Assembly: GCF_013314895.1 (NCBI RefSeq)
Contig: NZ_JABTYE010000012.1
Span: 100,153 to 164,152, forward strand
Direction of reading: 5' to 3'
DNA from: Cupriavidus gilardii
GTDB taxonomy: Bacteria; Pseudomonadota; Gammaproteobacteria; Burkholderiales; Burkholderiaceae
Length of the DNA: 64,000 nucleotides
Position 1 is the stretch's first letter, and each line of letters begins with the position of its first letter. Positions 1-8,108 of this stretch are shown piece by piece. Below the pieces are notes generated by a model, which ran no database searches, was not told where the DNA came from, and saw only the letters and a list, made by a program, of their open reading frames with translations. Made by a program: the position numbers and the translations under genes.

Positions 1-624
1 CGCATTGTCGAACATCACCTGAACCTGTCCCGCCATCAGATCGGTGAGCGCCGGAGCGCTGCCCTTGTACTGAATGTGCTCCATCTTGATGCCCGCCATC
101 GACTTGAACATTTCGGCCGACAGGTGTGTGGACGAGCCGATTCCGGACGAGGCAAAGTTCACGGCGCCGGGATGTGCCTTGGCATAGGCGATGAACTCGC
201 CCACCGTCTTCACCGGCATCGACGGATTGACCACCATTACGTTCGGAAAGCTGGTGATCAGCGCGACCGGGGCAAAGTCCTTGCGGATGTCGAACGGCAG
301 CTTCTTGTACAGCGTCGCGTTGATGGCATTGGCGTTCGATCCGAGGAACAGCGTGTAGCCATCCGGGGCCGAGCGCGCCACGCCGCTTGCCGCGATGCTG
401 CTGGCGGCGCCGGGGCGATTCTCCACGACGAACGGTTGTTTCATCCGGACTGAAAGCTGGTTCGCCAGCAGCCGTGCGGCGGCATCGGCCGAGCCGCCGG
501 GCGCATAGCCAACCACGATCTTGACGGGTTTGAGGGGGTAGGCGGGCTCGGCGGTGGCGACGAGCGGGGTAGCCAGCGCCAGGGAGGTCAGGGCGGTCAG
601 CGCGATAGGGGCAAGGGACTTCAT
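1..624 (-). CDS. Bug-family tripartite tricarboxylate transporter receptor (3' end outside window)
   Basis: Periplasmic solute-binding protein of the Bug (TctC) family, which captures small carboxylates for TTT-type importers or for sensing. The ATG at 624-622 follows GGAAGA with about 8 nt spacing. Residues 1-25 form a signal peptide (MKSLAPIALTALTSLALATP then VATAEPAYP). Family hallmarks follow: the VKIVVGYAPGGSADAAAR segment, then GSNANAIN, and VNFASSGIGSSTHLSAEMF near the window edge. The reading frame stays open to base 1, so roughly 208 of the usual 320 or so residues are present; the truncation is only the window boundary. It lies downstream of the amidohydrolase on the same strand, about 58 bp apart, which suggests one transcript and a ligand related to that enzyme. 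No TctA or TctB membrane genes are visible. Orphan Bug receptors are very common in Burkholderiaceae, so the ligand cannot be named. Confidence 0.93.
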   Translation of the reverse strand, partial: MKSLAPIALTALTSLALATPLVATAEPAYPLKPVKIVVGYAPGGSADAAARLLANQLSVRMKQPFVVENRPGAASSIAASGVARSAPDGYTLFLGSNANAINATLYKKLPFDIRKDFAPVALITSFPNVMVVNPSMPVKTVGEFIAYAKAHPGAVNFASSGIGSSTHLSAEMFKSMAGIKMEHIQYKGSAPALTDLMAGQVQVMFDNA

Positions 625-682
625 ACGTCGATCTTCCGAATGAAATGAGGGGATGGAACGGGAACGGCGCGTCGGCCCCGGC

Positions 683-1885
683 TCAGTCTGCCGCCAGATA
701 GCGCTGAACCAGCCGGGCCCAGAAGGCCGCGCCGACCGGCAGCGTCGCGTCGTTGAAGTCATAGCGCGGGTTATGCACCATGCAGCCGCCTTGGCCAATG
801 CCTTCACCGACGCCATTGCCGAGCCGCAGGAAACATCCCGGCCGTTGCTGCAACAGGAAGGCAAAGTCCTCGCTGGCCATCACGGGTTCGAAGTCCGGAT
901 CCACGTTCTCGCTGCCGACCAGTTCGCGGGCCACCTTGATGGCGAAGGCGGTCTCGCGCTCGGTGTTGACGACCACCGGATAGCCGAGGACGTAGTCGAT
1001 CTCGGCGGTCGCGCCGTAGCTCTGCGCCTGCGCCTGGACCAGCGCTTCGATGCGCGCGCGCAGCAGTTCCCGCACCCTGGGGTCGAATGCGCGGACGCTG
1101 AGCTCGAGCGTCGCCGACGCGGGAATCACGTTGTTCGCCGTGCCAGCCTGCATCACCCCCACCGTGACCACCGCTGCCGCAGCGGGATCGACATTGCGGG
1201 AGACGATCGTCTGCAAGGCCATGACGATGCTCGACGCCACCACAATCGGATCCACGCTGAGGTGCGGCCGCGCCGCATGACTGCCCTTGCCCAATATGGT
1301 GATGGTGACTTTGTCGCCGGAGGCCATGAACGGTCCGCTGCGGAACAGGAACTTGCCGGCCGGCTGGCCGGGATGGTTGTGCAGCCCGAACACCGCATCG
1401 CAGGGAAACCGTTCGAACAGGCCTTCGGCGATCATCCGCTGCGCACCGCTGCCGACTCCGGCTTCTTCGGCAGGCTGGAAGTAGAGGCGGACCGTGCCGT
1501 CGAAGCGACGATGCCTGGCCAGGTACTGGGCCGCGCCGAGCAGGATCGCCGTGTGGCCATCGTGCCCGCACGCATGCATGACGCCGGAAATCCGGCTCGC
1601 GTACGGCAGGCCCGTGGCCTCCTGGATCGGCAATGCGTCCATGTCGGCGCGGATGCCGATGCTCCGGTCGCTGCTACCGACCTTCAGGCTGGCGACCACT
1701 CCCGTGCCAGCAATTCCGGTTGCCACTTGATAACCCCATTCGGTCAGCAATTGCGCGACCAGTGAAGCGGTGGCGTGTTCCGCGTAGGCGAGTTCGGGGT
1801 GTTGGTGGATGCGTCGCCGGATATCGGCCAACGCCTCGGCCTGTGCGGTCAGGTGTTCGACCTGACAGAGGTCCGCTGTCGACAT
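683..1885 (-). CDS. M20-family amidohydrolase (hippurate hydrolase / aminoacylase type)
   Basis: Cytoplasmic metal-dependent hydrolase of 400 residues that probably cleaves an N-acyl amino acid or a similar amide. The M20D signatures are clear: ADMDALP at about residues 80-86, HACGHDGH at 104-111 (Cys106 and His108 as likely metal ligands), QPAEEAG at about 137-143 with the catalytic Glu pair, and GLHNHPG at about 167-173. The ATG at 1885 follows AGGAG. Length matches the family. A Bug receptor follows on the same strand, and a LysR regulator (2013-2939) diverges from it across a 127-bp gap, a typical arrangement for a small inducible catabolic unit. The substrate cannot be told from sequence; hippurate hydrolase is the usual database label and is only a class name here. 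Confidence 0.9.
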   Translation of the reverse strand: MSTADLCQVEHLTAQAEALADIRRRIHQHPELAYAEHATASLVAQLLTEWGYQVATGIAGTGVVASLKVGSSDRSIGIRADMDALPIQEATGLPYASRISGVMHACGHDGHTAILLGAAQYLARHRRFDGTVRLYFQPAEEAGVGSGAQRMIAEGLFERFPCDAVFGLHNHPGQPAGKFLFRSGPFMASGDKVTITILGKGSHAARPHLSVDPIVVASSIVMALQTIVSRNVDPAAAAVVTVGVMQAGTANNVIPASATLELSVRAFDPRVRELLRARIEALVQAQAQSYGATAEIDYVLGYPVVVNTERETAFAIKVARELVGSENVDPDFEPVMASEDFAFLLQQRPGCFLRLGNGVGEGIGQGGCMVHNPRYDFNDATLPVGAAFWARLVQRYLAAD

Positions 1886-2012
1886 GGTGGCTCCTGTTCT
1901 GTGTGGCCCGATCAGGAAGCAATACTGGCCGCCGCTCTTTGTTCGATCAATGTATGATTTCGGCGAATATCGTTGCCTTCAAGTCAACGATTGGGGGAGT
2001 CGGGAGATCGGC

Positions 2013-2939
2013 ATGAGCAAGTTGGGCGACAAGTTGGGCGACAAGCGGCTGGGATATTTTTACGAAGCGGCGACCTGCGGGTCGGTGCGCGGCGCGGCGG
2101 ACCGGCTCAACGTCGAACCGTCCGTGGTGAGCCGGCAGATCCAGCAACTGGAGCAGGAGCTCGGCGTGGCCTTGTTCGAGCGCAAGGGAAGGGGCATCGT
2201 GCCGACCGATGCCGCGGCCCTGGTGCTCGAGCACTGCCGCAACCGGCTCGCCAGCGAAGAGGCCCTGCGCGAGCGGATCGACGAGCTGGCGGGCCTGCGG
2301 CGCGGCACGCTGCGGCTGCTGGTGGGCGAGGGATATGTCGACCTGCTGATGAATGGCGTGCTCGACGTCTTCTGCAGGCAATACCCCGGGGTGCAGGTCG
2401 CCGTCGAACTGGCCAGTGCGGCCGACGCCGTGGCCGGGATCGCCACGGACGAGGCGCATATCGGCGTGGTGATGAACGCGCCCGCACAGGCGGACATCGA
2501 AGTCGTTGGCGAATGCAGCCAGCCGGTCTGCATCGTGACCTGGCCCGGCCATCCGCTGACGAAACTTGGCGGCACTCCTTCGCTGCGCGAGGCCGCCGAT
2601 TACCCGGTTGCCATCATGGCGCCCGGGTTCGGACTGCATCAGTTGATCCGCCTGGGCGAGTTCGCCGAAGGCATCCAGCTGGAGCCGGCATTCACTTCCG
2701 GCTCGATCGCCTTGCTCAAGCGTTTCGTGATGAAGCGGCTCGGCGTGACCTTTCTGTCGAGCAGCGCCGTGGCCGAGGAGCTCGCGCGCGGAGAGCTGGT
2801 GGCCATCCGCAGCGGCAATACGGCGCTGGAGGCGGCGAAGACGCGCGTCATCGTCAGGAAGGGGCGCGTGCTGACCGAAGCGGCGCGCCGCATGCTGGGA
2901 TTGCTGGAAGGGGCCTTTCGCCAGCAGCAGATCCGGTAA
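2013..2939 (+). CDS. LysR-family transcriptional regulator
   Basis: DNA-binding regulator of 308 residues. The N-terminal winged helix-turn-helix (about residues 10-65) contains GYFYEAATCGSVRGAADRL and the classical PSVVSRQIQQLEQELG recognition helix, followed by FERKGRGIVPT. The rest is a periplasmic-binding-protein-like effector domain. I chose the ATG at 2013 because GGGAG lies 7-11 bases upstream and family homology starts directly after it; the frame is open further upstream to 1884, but that extension has no family match. It is transcribed away from the M20 amidohydrolase/Bug unit and is therefore the likely regulator of that unit. LysR boxes in the 127-bp gap could not be assigned. Confidence 0.92.
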   Translation: MSKLGDKLGDKRLGYFYEAATCGSVRGAADRLNVEPSVVSRQIQQLEQELGVALFERKGRGIVPTDAAALVLEHCRNRLASEEALRERIDELAGLRRGTLRLLVGEGYVDLLMNGVLDVFCRQYPGVQVAVELASAADAVAGIATDEAHIGVVMNAPAQADIEVVGECSQPVCIVTWPGHPLTKLGGTPSLREAADYPVAIMAPGFGLHQLIRLGEFAEGIQLEPAFTSGSIALLKRFVMKRLGVTFLSSSAVAEELARGELVAIRSGNTALEAAKTRVIVRKGRVLTEAARRMLGLLEGAFRQQQIR

Positions 2940-2981
2940 AGCCTGCCTGGATACGCCGTGGCCGCGCACGCCAGCGCGAGG

Positions 2982-3013
2982 CGCCATGCCGCCGGGGTGC
3001 CGGCGGCATGGCG
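2982..3013. terminator. Perfect 14-bp stem hairpin between convergent genes
   Basis: CGCCATGCCGCCGG (2982-2995), loop GGTG, then its exact reverse complement to 3013. It lies between the 3' ends of the LysR gene (+) and the first lipoprotein gene (-). There is no strong T run on either side, so this is a likely bidirectional terminator or mRNA-end stabiliser, not a textbook intrinsic terminator. Confidence 0.6.
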
Positions 3014-3035
3014 TTGCTACCGGTGTCGTTGCGCG

Positions 3036-3782
3036 TTATCGGGTGCCGACGAACAGCACGCCTGCCGACCGGTCCGAAGTCGTGCCCGCCGCGATCAGAC
3101 CGCGATCCTCCGCGCTGTAGTAGGCGACGCCGCTCATCTTCTGCCCTGCGCGGACGCAAGGCGACGGACCGAAGGTCACGGTGATGTCGTAGGCGTTGCC
3201 ACGCGCGCGCGGCTTGGCCACGCCGTCGATGCGGCAGCCGGACGCGCCCGCGCCGGTGATCGCGCCCGAAGCGGCCACCGTGATGGTCGCCGACTCGCCG
3301 CCTTCCGGAATCACCGAGGTACCGTTGTAGGTGCCGGCCAGCGTCGAGAGGGACGGCGTCACCTCGTAGTTCTTGTCGTACGTGCTGGTGAACGTGGCGG
3401 TCTGCCCGGTCCCCGGATAGCGGACCGTGCCGTTCAGATGCCCCTTGCTGGCATAGGTGCCGTTGACGGTCACGTCGAAAATCCCGCGCGAAGTCACGCT
3501 GAAGTCCTTGCCGTCGTTCGAGCTGAACGTGCCGTTGACGGCGTTCAGCTTGCCCTGGACCACGCCCAGGGAAATGGGGGCCATCGACGTGTAGATCATG
3601 TAGTAGGTGCCATCGTCGAGCACGAGGCCGGCGATGTCCTGGTTCGCCGAAGTCTTGCCCGTGTACAGGCCTTCGGCGGGCGAGGTCGCCGGTTGCGGAG
3701 CGGGTCCGTCGTCGTCGCCGCCACCACCGCCGCATGCGGCGAGGGCCAGTGCCATGGAAGCAATCAGCAGGGTCTTGTTCAT
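3036..3782 (-). CDS. Hypothetical lipoprotein, paralogue A of a tandem pair
   Basis: Predicted lipoprotein of 248 residues and unknown function. The start MNKTLLIASMALALAACGG gives a short charged n-region, a hydrophobic core and a lipobox ending at Cys17, followed by a Gly/Asp-rich tether (GGGGGDDDGPAPQP). The mature part is rich in Gly, Thr and Ser in alternating patterns (GTYYMIYTSM, LNGTVRYPGTGQTATFT, ITGAGASGC), as in small secreted beta-barrel or beta-sandwich proteins. I rejected a start 23 codons upstream because it would bury the signal peptide. The next gene (3926-4672) is a clear paralogue in the same direction, with shared EGLYTGKTSANQDI, GHLNGTVRYP and FGPSPC type segments. No enzymatic motif is visible. 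Asp after the lipidated Cys is not at +2, so outer-membrane sorting is possible. Confidence 0.8.
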   Translation of the reverse strand: MNKTLLIASMALALAACGGGGGDDDGPAPQPATSPAEGLYTGKTSANQDIAGLVLDDGTYYMIYTSMAPISLGVVQGKLNAVNGTFSSNDGKDFSVTSRGIFDVTVNGTYASKGHLNGTVRYPGTGQTATFTSTYDKNYEVTPSLSTLAGTYNGTSVIPEGGESATITVAASGAITGAGASGCRIDGVAKPRARGNAYDITVTFGPSPCVRAGQKMSGVAYYSAEDRGLIAAGTTSDRSAGVLFVGTR

Positions 3783-3925
3783 GGATTTCTCGAAGGGTTG
3801 TCTTTGTTCTTCTATTGGGAGGCGCCCCGGCCTTGCACCGGGGCGGGGCAATCTTAGAGCCTGGCCGCAGACCTTGCCACTACCGGATGGTGGGGTGTGG
3901 ACCGGCCTGGGTCGCCGGCCCGACG

Positions 3926-4672
3926 TCAGCGGCTTTGCCGCATGCCCCTGAACACCACGCCTTCCGAGCGATCACCGTTCATGCCGGTGACGAACAAGGT
4001 GCGATCCTGCGCGTGGTAGTACGCGATGCCGCTCAGCCGTCGCGCCGGGGTGGCGCATGGTGACGGACCGTAGACCACCGTGATGTCGTACAGATTGCCG
4101 CGGCGGCGGGGGCTCGCGACGCCGGTGAACTTGCAGCCCGAGGCCCCCGTGCCGCTGATGGCGCCGTTGGCTGCGATGCGGATTGCCATTGACTCGAGCA
4201 CGTGGAGCGTGATGGCGTTGCCCTCATAGCTGCCAGCGAGGGTGGCCAGGGTCGGCGTGCGCTCGTCGTCCTTGTCGTAGCTGCTGGTGAAGGTCACGGT
4301 CTGGCCCGTGGCCGGGTAACGCACCGTGCCGTTCAGATGTCCCCTGGTTGCATAGGTCCCGTCAACCGACACGTCGAAGATCTCGCGAAACGTCTCGCTG
4401 TAATCCTTGCCGTTGGACGAGGTGAAGCGGCCGTGCGCGGCGTGCATCGTGCCCTGCAATACGCCGCTCGAATAGGGCAGTGCCTGGTAGGCGATGTAGT
4501 AGGTGCCATCGTCGAGCACGAACGCGGTGATGTCCTGGTTCGCGGAGGTCTTTCCCCGGTAGAGGCCCTCGGCGGGGAAGGTGATGGGGTGAGGGTGGGG
4601 CAAGTCGTCTTCGTCGCCCCCACATGCCGCGAACGCCAGCGCGACGGAGGCGGCAATCAAGGCCTTGTTCAT
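3926..4672 (-). CDS. Hypothetical lipoprotein, paralogue B of a tandem pair
   Basis: Predicted lipoprotein of 248 residues, the same length as its neighbour and alignable end to end. MNKALIAASVALAFAACGG supplies the signal peptide with lipid-acceptor Cys17, then an acidic tether (DEDDLPHPHP). Shared blocks with paralogue A include PAEGLYRGKTSANQDI, DDGTYYIAYQ, GTYATRGHLNGTVRYP, SYDKDDERTPTLATLAGSYEG and YGPSPC. The two genes are 143 bp apart in the same orientation, which indicates tandem duplication followed by divergence, mostly in the tether and C-terminus. Function unknown; no catalytic or binding motif is recognised. The region upstream (4673-4904) is shared with the divergent DUF1801 gene. 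Confidence 0.8.
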   Translation of the reverse strand: MNKALIAASVALAFAACGGDEDDLPHPHPITFPAEGLYRGKTSANQDITAFVLDDGTYYIAYQALPYSSGVLQGTMHAAHGRFTSSNGKDYSETFREIFDVSVDGTYATRGHLNGTVRYPATGQTVTFTSSYDKDDERTPTLATLAGSYEGNAITLHVLESMAIRIAANGAISGTGASGCKFTGVASPRRRGNLYDITVVYGPSPCATPARRLSGIAYYHAQDRTLFVTGMNGDRSEGVVFRGMRQSR

Positions 4673-4904
4673 GATTCACCTGATCGGGTTCGATCATCGG
4701 CTCCATCGAAGCGGATTGCCTCGACGTGAAGCACGAGGACGGGCCCATCCTGATCGAGCGGGGCTCGACTGCCTTTCCGGAAATCGAGTGGCGTTCCACA
4801 TTTGGCTTGCGGCCCGGCATGGGCGCGGCATAGGATCGAACCCGTTCAGGACTGGCCACCCGGGCGGTCCGTCAGACTCCTGCATCGACACCGAGGTGAA
4901 CGCC

Positions 4905-5417
4905 ATGGCCAATGCGACATCCGCCAAGACCGCCAAGACCGCCAAAGCCGCCAAAGCCGCCAGGACGCCCGTGAAAAAAGCCGCCAGGAAACCTCTTCCC
5001 GAGCCGGCCGACGGCAAGCCGGTTCTTCTTTCGGGGGGCAACCCGCAAATCCCGAAGGGGGACGGCGATGCGCCCGTGCAGGCCTACATCGAGGCCATGC
5101 CGGACTGGAAGCGCGAGGTCGGGCGCCGGCTGGACGCGCTGATCGTGGAAACCGTGCCGGACGTCCGCAAGGCGGTGAAGTGGAATTCGCCGTTCTACGG
5201 CGTCGAGGGCAAGGGCTGGTTCCTCAGCTTCCATTGCTTCACCCGGTACGTGAAGGTCGCGTTCTTCAAGGGATCGTCGCTGCGCCCCCTGCCGCCCGGC
5301 GAATCGAAGGACCCGAATACCCGATATCTCGACATTTACGAAGCCGACCGGATCGACGAAGACCAGGTAGGGGACTGGATACGGCAGGCGGCGGAATTGC
5401 CGGGTTGGGTGCCGTAA
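4905..5417 (+). CDS. DUF1801-domain protein with Lys/Ala-rich N-terminal tail
   Basis: Protein of 170 residues. Residues about 1-30 are a low-complexity basic tail made of repeated TAK/AAK/KKA units, like histone H1 tails. The DUF1801 domain follows: VQAYIEAMPDWKREVGRRL, then VPDVRKAVKWNSPFYG, GWFLSFHCFTRYVKVAFF and the C-terminal AAELPGW. DUF1801 proteins (YdhG family) are small cytoplasmic proteins of unclear biochemical role. The ATG at 4905 was chosen because GAGG sits 8-11 bases upstream and the sequence before it does not resemble the family. The tail could bind nucleic acid, but that is inference. It ends 27 bp before the convergent LysR gene. Confidence 0.82.
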   Translation: MANATSAKTAKTAKAAKAARTPVKKAARKPLPEPADGKPVLLSGGNPQIPKGDGDAPVQAYIEAMPDWKREVGRRLDALIVETVPDVRKAVKWNSPFYGVEGKGWFLSFHCFTRYVKVAFFKGSSLRPLPPGESKDPNTRYLDIYEADRIDEDQVGDWIRQAAELPGWVP

Positions 5418-5444
5418 CGCGACGATTTGGGGCGATCCCGGGGC

Positions 5445-6380
5445 TTAGGCCGAAGCCTGTACTGCAGGTTGCCCCGACCGTTCGGGCGACTTCTGAAACC
5501 TGGCTACCAGGAAATCAATGAAAGCACGCGCGCGCGCCGTCTGGTTACGACGCTGCGAATAGTAGACAAAGAGGTCGGCCGAAGGCAGCTTGAACTGCGG
5601 CAAGACGACTCGCAAGCGGCCGCTTTCCAGATACTTCGCGAGGTCCCATTCGGAACGGATCAGGATGCCGTGCCCATCGAGCGCCCAGCCGAGCACGATA
5701 TCCCCGTCATTGCTGGACAGCGCCCCGGCGACCTTCACGCTTTCTTGATGTCCGTCCTGTTCGAAGCGCCAGATGGCGTGGGCTTCGTCGTTCTGTCTGT
5801 GAATGATGCAGCGATGCTTGTGAAGATCGGACAATGATTCCGGCGCGCCGAATCTTTCCAGATAGGCCGGGGACGCGCACAGAAAGCGGCGGTTCGACAT
5901 GATCCGCCTTGCGCTTAACCGCTTATCGGGCAGCGTCCCGAACCGGATAGCGAGGTCGACCCCGCTTTCGACCAGATCGACAGGGCGATCCGTGACCTCC
6001 AGCTGGACCTCCACCTGCGTATAGCGCTTGGCAAATTCGGAAACCAGCGGGGCAATCGCGGTTCGTCCAAAGCCGAGCGTTGCATTGACGCGCAGCAGTC
6101 CGCGCGGTTCGGCGCCGCTGCTCGCCACGACGCTTTCCATCTCCCTCAGGTCGGCCAGGATCCTTTGCGCATAGGCCAGGTATGTCTCGCCTTCGTTCGT
6201 CAGGCTGATGCGCCGCGTGGTGCGATTGACGAGACGCACACCCAGGCGGCTTTCCATCAGCGCCAGCCGCTTTGTCGCGGCGGGCGGTGTCAGGTCCAGT
6301 TCGCGCGCCGCGGCCGCCAACGAGCCGTGCCGGGCGATCAGGACGAAGAACTCCAGTTCGGACGCGATCTCAGTCTTCAC
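5445..6380 (-). CDS. LysR-family regulator, probable regulator of the tartrate dehydratase gene
   Basis: Regulator of 311 residues resembling the DmlR/TtdR branch of the LysR family. The N-terminal HTH (FFVLIARHGSLAAAAREL, TPPAATKRLALMESRLG, VRLVNRTTRRISLT) is followed by the effector domain with LRVNATLGFGRTAIAPLV and DLAIRFGTLPDKRL. The start codon is GTG at 6380-6378 with no clear Shine-Dalgarno. The gene diverges from the tartrate dehydratase gene at 6491 across 110 bp. E. coli relatives in this branch control malate or tartrate catabolism, so local control of the dehydratase is a reasonable inference. Confidence 0.9.
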   Translation of the reverse strand: MKTEIASELEFFVLIARHGSLAAAARELDLTPPAATKRLALMESRLGVRLVNRTTRRISLTNEGETYLAYAQRILADLREMESVVASSGAEPRGLLRVNATLGFGRTAIAPLVSEFAKRYTQVEVQLEVTDRPVDLVESGVDLAIRFGTLPDKRLSARRIMSNRRFLCASPAYLERFGAPESLSDLHKHRCIIHRQNDEAHAIWRFEQDGHQESVKVAGALSSNDGDIVLGWALDGHGILIRSEWDLAKYLESGRLRVVLPQFKLPSADLFVYYSQRRNQTARARAFIDFLVARFQKSPERSGQPAVQASA

Positions 6381-6398
6381 TTTAGGAGAATAATGAAA

Positions 6399-6411
6399 TG
6401 AAACTGGTTCA
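6399..6411. promoter_or_regulatory. Candidate LysR operator (TGAA-N5-TTCA) between lysR and tarD
   Basis: An inverted repeat, TGAA at 6399-6402 and TTCA at 6408-6411, lies in the 110-bp divergent gap, about 19 bp from the regulator's start codon and 80 bp from the dehydratase start. Position and dyad symmetry fit LysR-type regulatory sites, but the half-sites are short and could occur by chance. Confidence 0.35.
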
Positions 6412-6490
6412 ATTGTAGTAGCCCATTCCGCGCCTAAGCTACGGACTCCGACGCCCCAGGCGTTCCAGCATCCGAGTCAGGAGTCACGCT

Positions 6491-7657
6491 GTGAGAATCG
6501 TAGAAATCCGCGAAAAAACCTTCCCGATCAGTTCCCCCATCCGCAACGCCTATATCGATTTCAGCAAGATGACGCTGAGCCTGGTCGCCGTGATCACCGA
6601 CGTGATCCGCGATGGCAAGCCCGTCGTCGGCTACGGCTTCAATTCCAACGGTCGCTATGGCCAGGGAACCCTGATGCGGGAGCGCTTCATTCCGCGCATT
6701 CTGGAAGCCGATCCCGAATCGCTCGTCGACGCCACCGGCAACAACCTGGATCCGCACAAGATCTGGGACACGATGTTCAAGAACGAGAAGCCGGGCGGTC
6801 ATGGCGAACGCTCGGTGGCCATCGGCACCATCGACATGGCGGTCTGGGATGCTGTCGCCAAGATCGAAGGCAAGCCGCTGTTCCAATTGCTGGCCGACCG
6901 CTACGGCAACGGGCAGCCCGACCGCAAGGTGTTCGTCTACGCCGCCGGCGGCTATTACTACCCCGGCCAGGACCACGGCAAGCTGAAGGACGAGATGCGC
7001 AGCTACATTGACCGAGGCTACACCGTGGTCAAGAAGAAGATCGGCGGCGCCTCGCTGGACGAGGATCTGCGCCGCATCGACTCGGTCCTGAGCGTGCTGC
7101 AGGATGGCCAGAAGCTCGCCGTCGATGCGAACGGGCGCTTCGATCTCGACACCGCCATCCAGTACGCCAAGGCGCTGTCCCAATACGATCTGTTCTGGTA
7201 CGAGGAGCCGGGCGATCCGCTGGACTTCGAACTGCAGGCCACGCTGCGCAACTACTACGACAAGCCGATGGCCACCGGCGAAGACCTGTTCTCGATGCAG
7301 GACGCCCGCAACCTGATTCGCTACGGCGGCATGCGCCCGGATCGCGACTACCTGCAATTCGACTGCGCGCTCAGCTACGGCTTGGTGGAATACCTGCGGA
7401 CGCTGGACATGCTCAAGCAGCATGGCTGGTCCGCAAGACGCTGCATTCCGCACGGCGGTCATCAGATGTCGCTGAACATTGCCGCGGGCCTGGGCCTGGG
7501 CGGCAATGAAAGCTATCCGGATCTGTTCCAGCCGTTCGGCGGCTTTCCCGATGGCGTCAAGGTCGAGCAGGGGTATCTCACGATGCCGGACCTGCCCGGA
7601 ATTGGCTTCGAGGGCAAGTCGGACCTGTATCGCGTGATGCAGCAACTGTCGGCTTGA
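6491..7657 (+). CDS. tarD: D(-)-tartrate dehydratase, enolase superfamily
   Basis: Mg2+-dependent dehydratase of 388 residues that converts D-tartrate to oxaloacetate. It matches the architecture described for Bradyrhizobium TarD: an N-terminal capping domain, then a TIM barrel with Lys181-Lys183 (VVKKKIGG, general base region), metal ligands Asp212 (VDANGRFD), Glu238/239 (WYEEPGDP) and Glu264 (ATGEDL), and His321 (RCIPHGGHQM), each about one position from the published TarD numbering as I recall it. The start is GTG at 6491 with AGGAG 7 nt upstream. It is transcribed away from a LysR regulator. No dedicated transporter is next to it. The related mandelate racemase group has other specificities, but the close motif agreement makes D-tartrate the best guess. 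Confidence 0.85.
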   Translation: MRIVEIREKTFPISSPIRNAYIDFSKMTLSLVAVITDVIRDGKPVVGYGFNSNGRYGQGTLMRERFIPRILEADPESLVDATGNNLDPHKIWDTMFKNEKPGGHGERSVAIGTIDMAVWDAVAKIEGKPLFQLLADRYGNGQPDRKVFVYAAGGYYYPGQDHGKLKDEMRSYIDRGYTVVKKKIGGASLDEDLRRIDSVLSVLQDGQKLAVDANGRFDLDTAIQYAKALSQYDLFWYEEPGDPLDFELQATLRNYYDKPMATGEDLFSMQDARNLIRYGGMRPDRDYLQFDCALSYGLVEYLRTLDMLKQHGWSARRCIPHGGHQMSLNIAAGLGLGGNESYPDLFQPFGGFPDGVKVEQGYLTMPDLPGIGFEGKSDLYRVMQQLSA

Positions 7658-7876
7658 GCCGCAGCTTCGAAACCATAAAAGCCGGAGTGAATGCATGGCG
7701 CTGCCGGCAGCGCGGTGCCGCCGCATTTCCTTGCGAGGTCGATCGGCCAAACGGGGATCGGGTTCAGGTCGCGATGACAAATTGCGGCATCGGACCGATT
7801 GCAGGGGAGGGGGCAGAAGGAGGGGCAGAACGGGGCAGAAATCGGAGGGCGGATGTGCCCCGACCCCGGAAATGAG

Positions 7877-7901
7877 AAAAGCCAGCGCGAGGCTGGCTTT
7901 T
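7877..7901 (-). terminator. Intrinsic terminator after tRNA-Val
   Basis: AAAAGCCAGC-gcgag-GCTGGCTTTT type inverted repeat. Read on the minus strand it lies just downstream of the tRNA and ends in TTTTC, a compact rho-independent terminator. Confidence 0.8.
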
Positions 7902-7908
7902 CGTATTC

Positions 7909-7983
7909 TGGTGGGTGGTACAGGGATTGAACCTGTGACCCCTGCCGTGTGAAGGCAGTGCTCTACCGCTGAGCTAACCACCC
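7909..7983 (-). tRNA. tRNA-Val (anticodon CAC)
   Basis: Full cloverleaf on the minus strand. Acceptor GGGTGGT pairs with ACCACCC, the D-arm is GCTC...GAGC, the anticodon stem CTGCC/GGCAG encloses loop TTCACAC (anticodon CAC reads GUG), and the T-arm carries GGTTCAATCC. The 3' CCA is encoded. It lies directly downstream of dnaQ on the same strand, the position occupied by aspV in E. coli. Confidence 0.97.
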
Positions 7984-8108
7984 CTGCCGCTGCGCTTGAA
8001 CTGCCGTGCAGCAGAGAAAGCGAGATTATGTCAGTGCCGTTGTATCTTGTAAAGCCCTTCGGCGAATTTTTTGCCTCCGGACGCTGACCTCCGACTCGCG
8101 GCCAGGCG

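Noticed and set aside
653..1765. Long open frame of 370 codons on the plus strand
   Set aside because: It is the antisense shadow of the M20 amidohydrolase; its translation is Arg/His/Ala-rich with no family motif and no Shine-Dalgarno.
7658..7876. Possible small gene between tarD and the tRNA-Val terminator
   Set aside because: Open frames here lack a ribosome site and family features; the sequence is a G-rich spacer.
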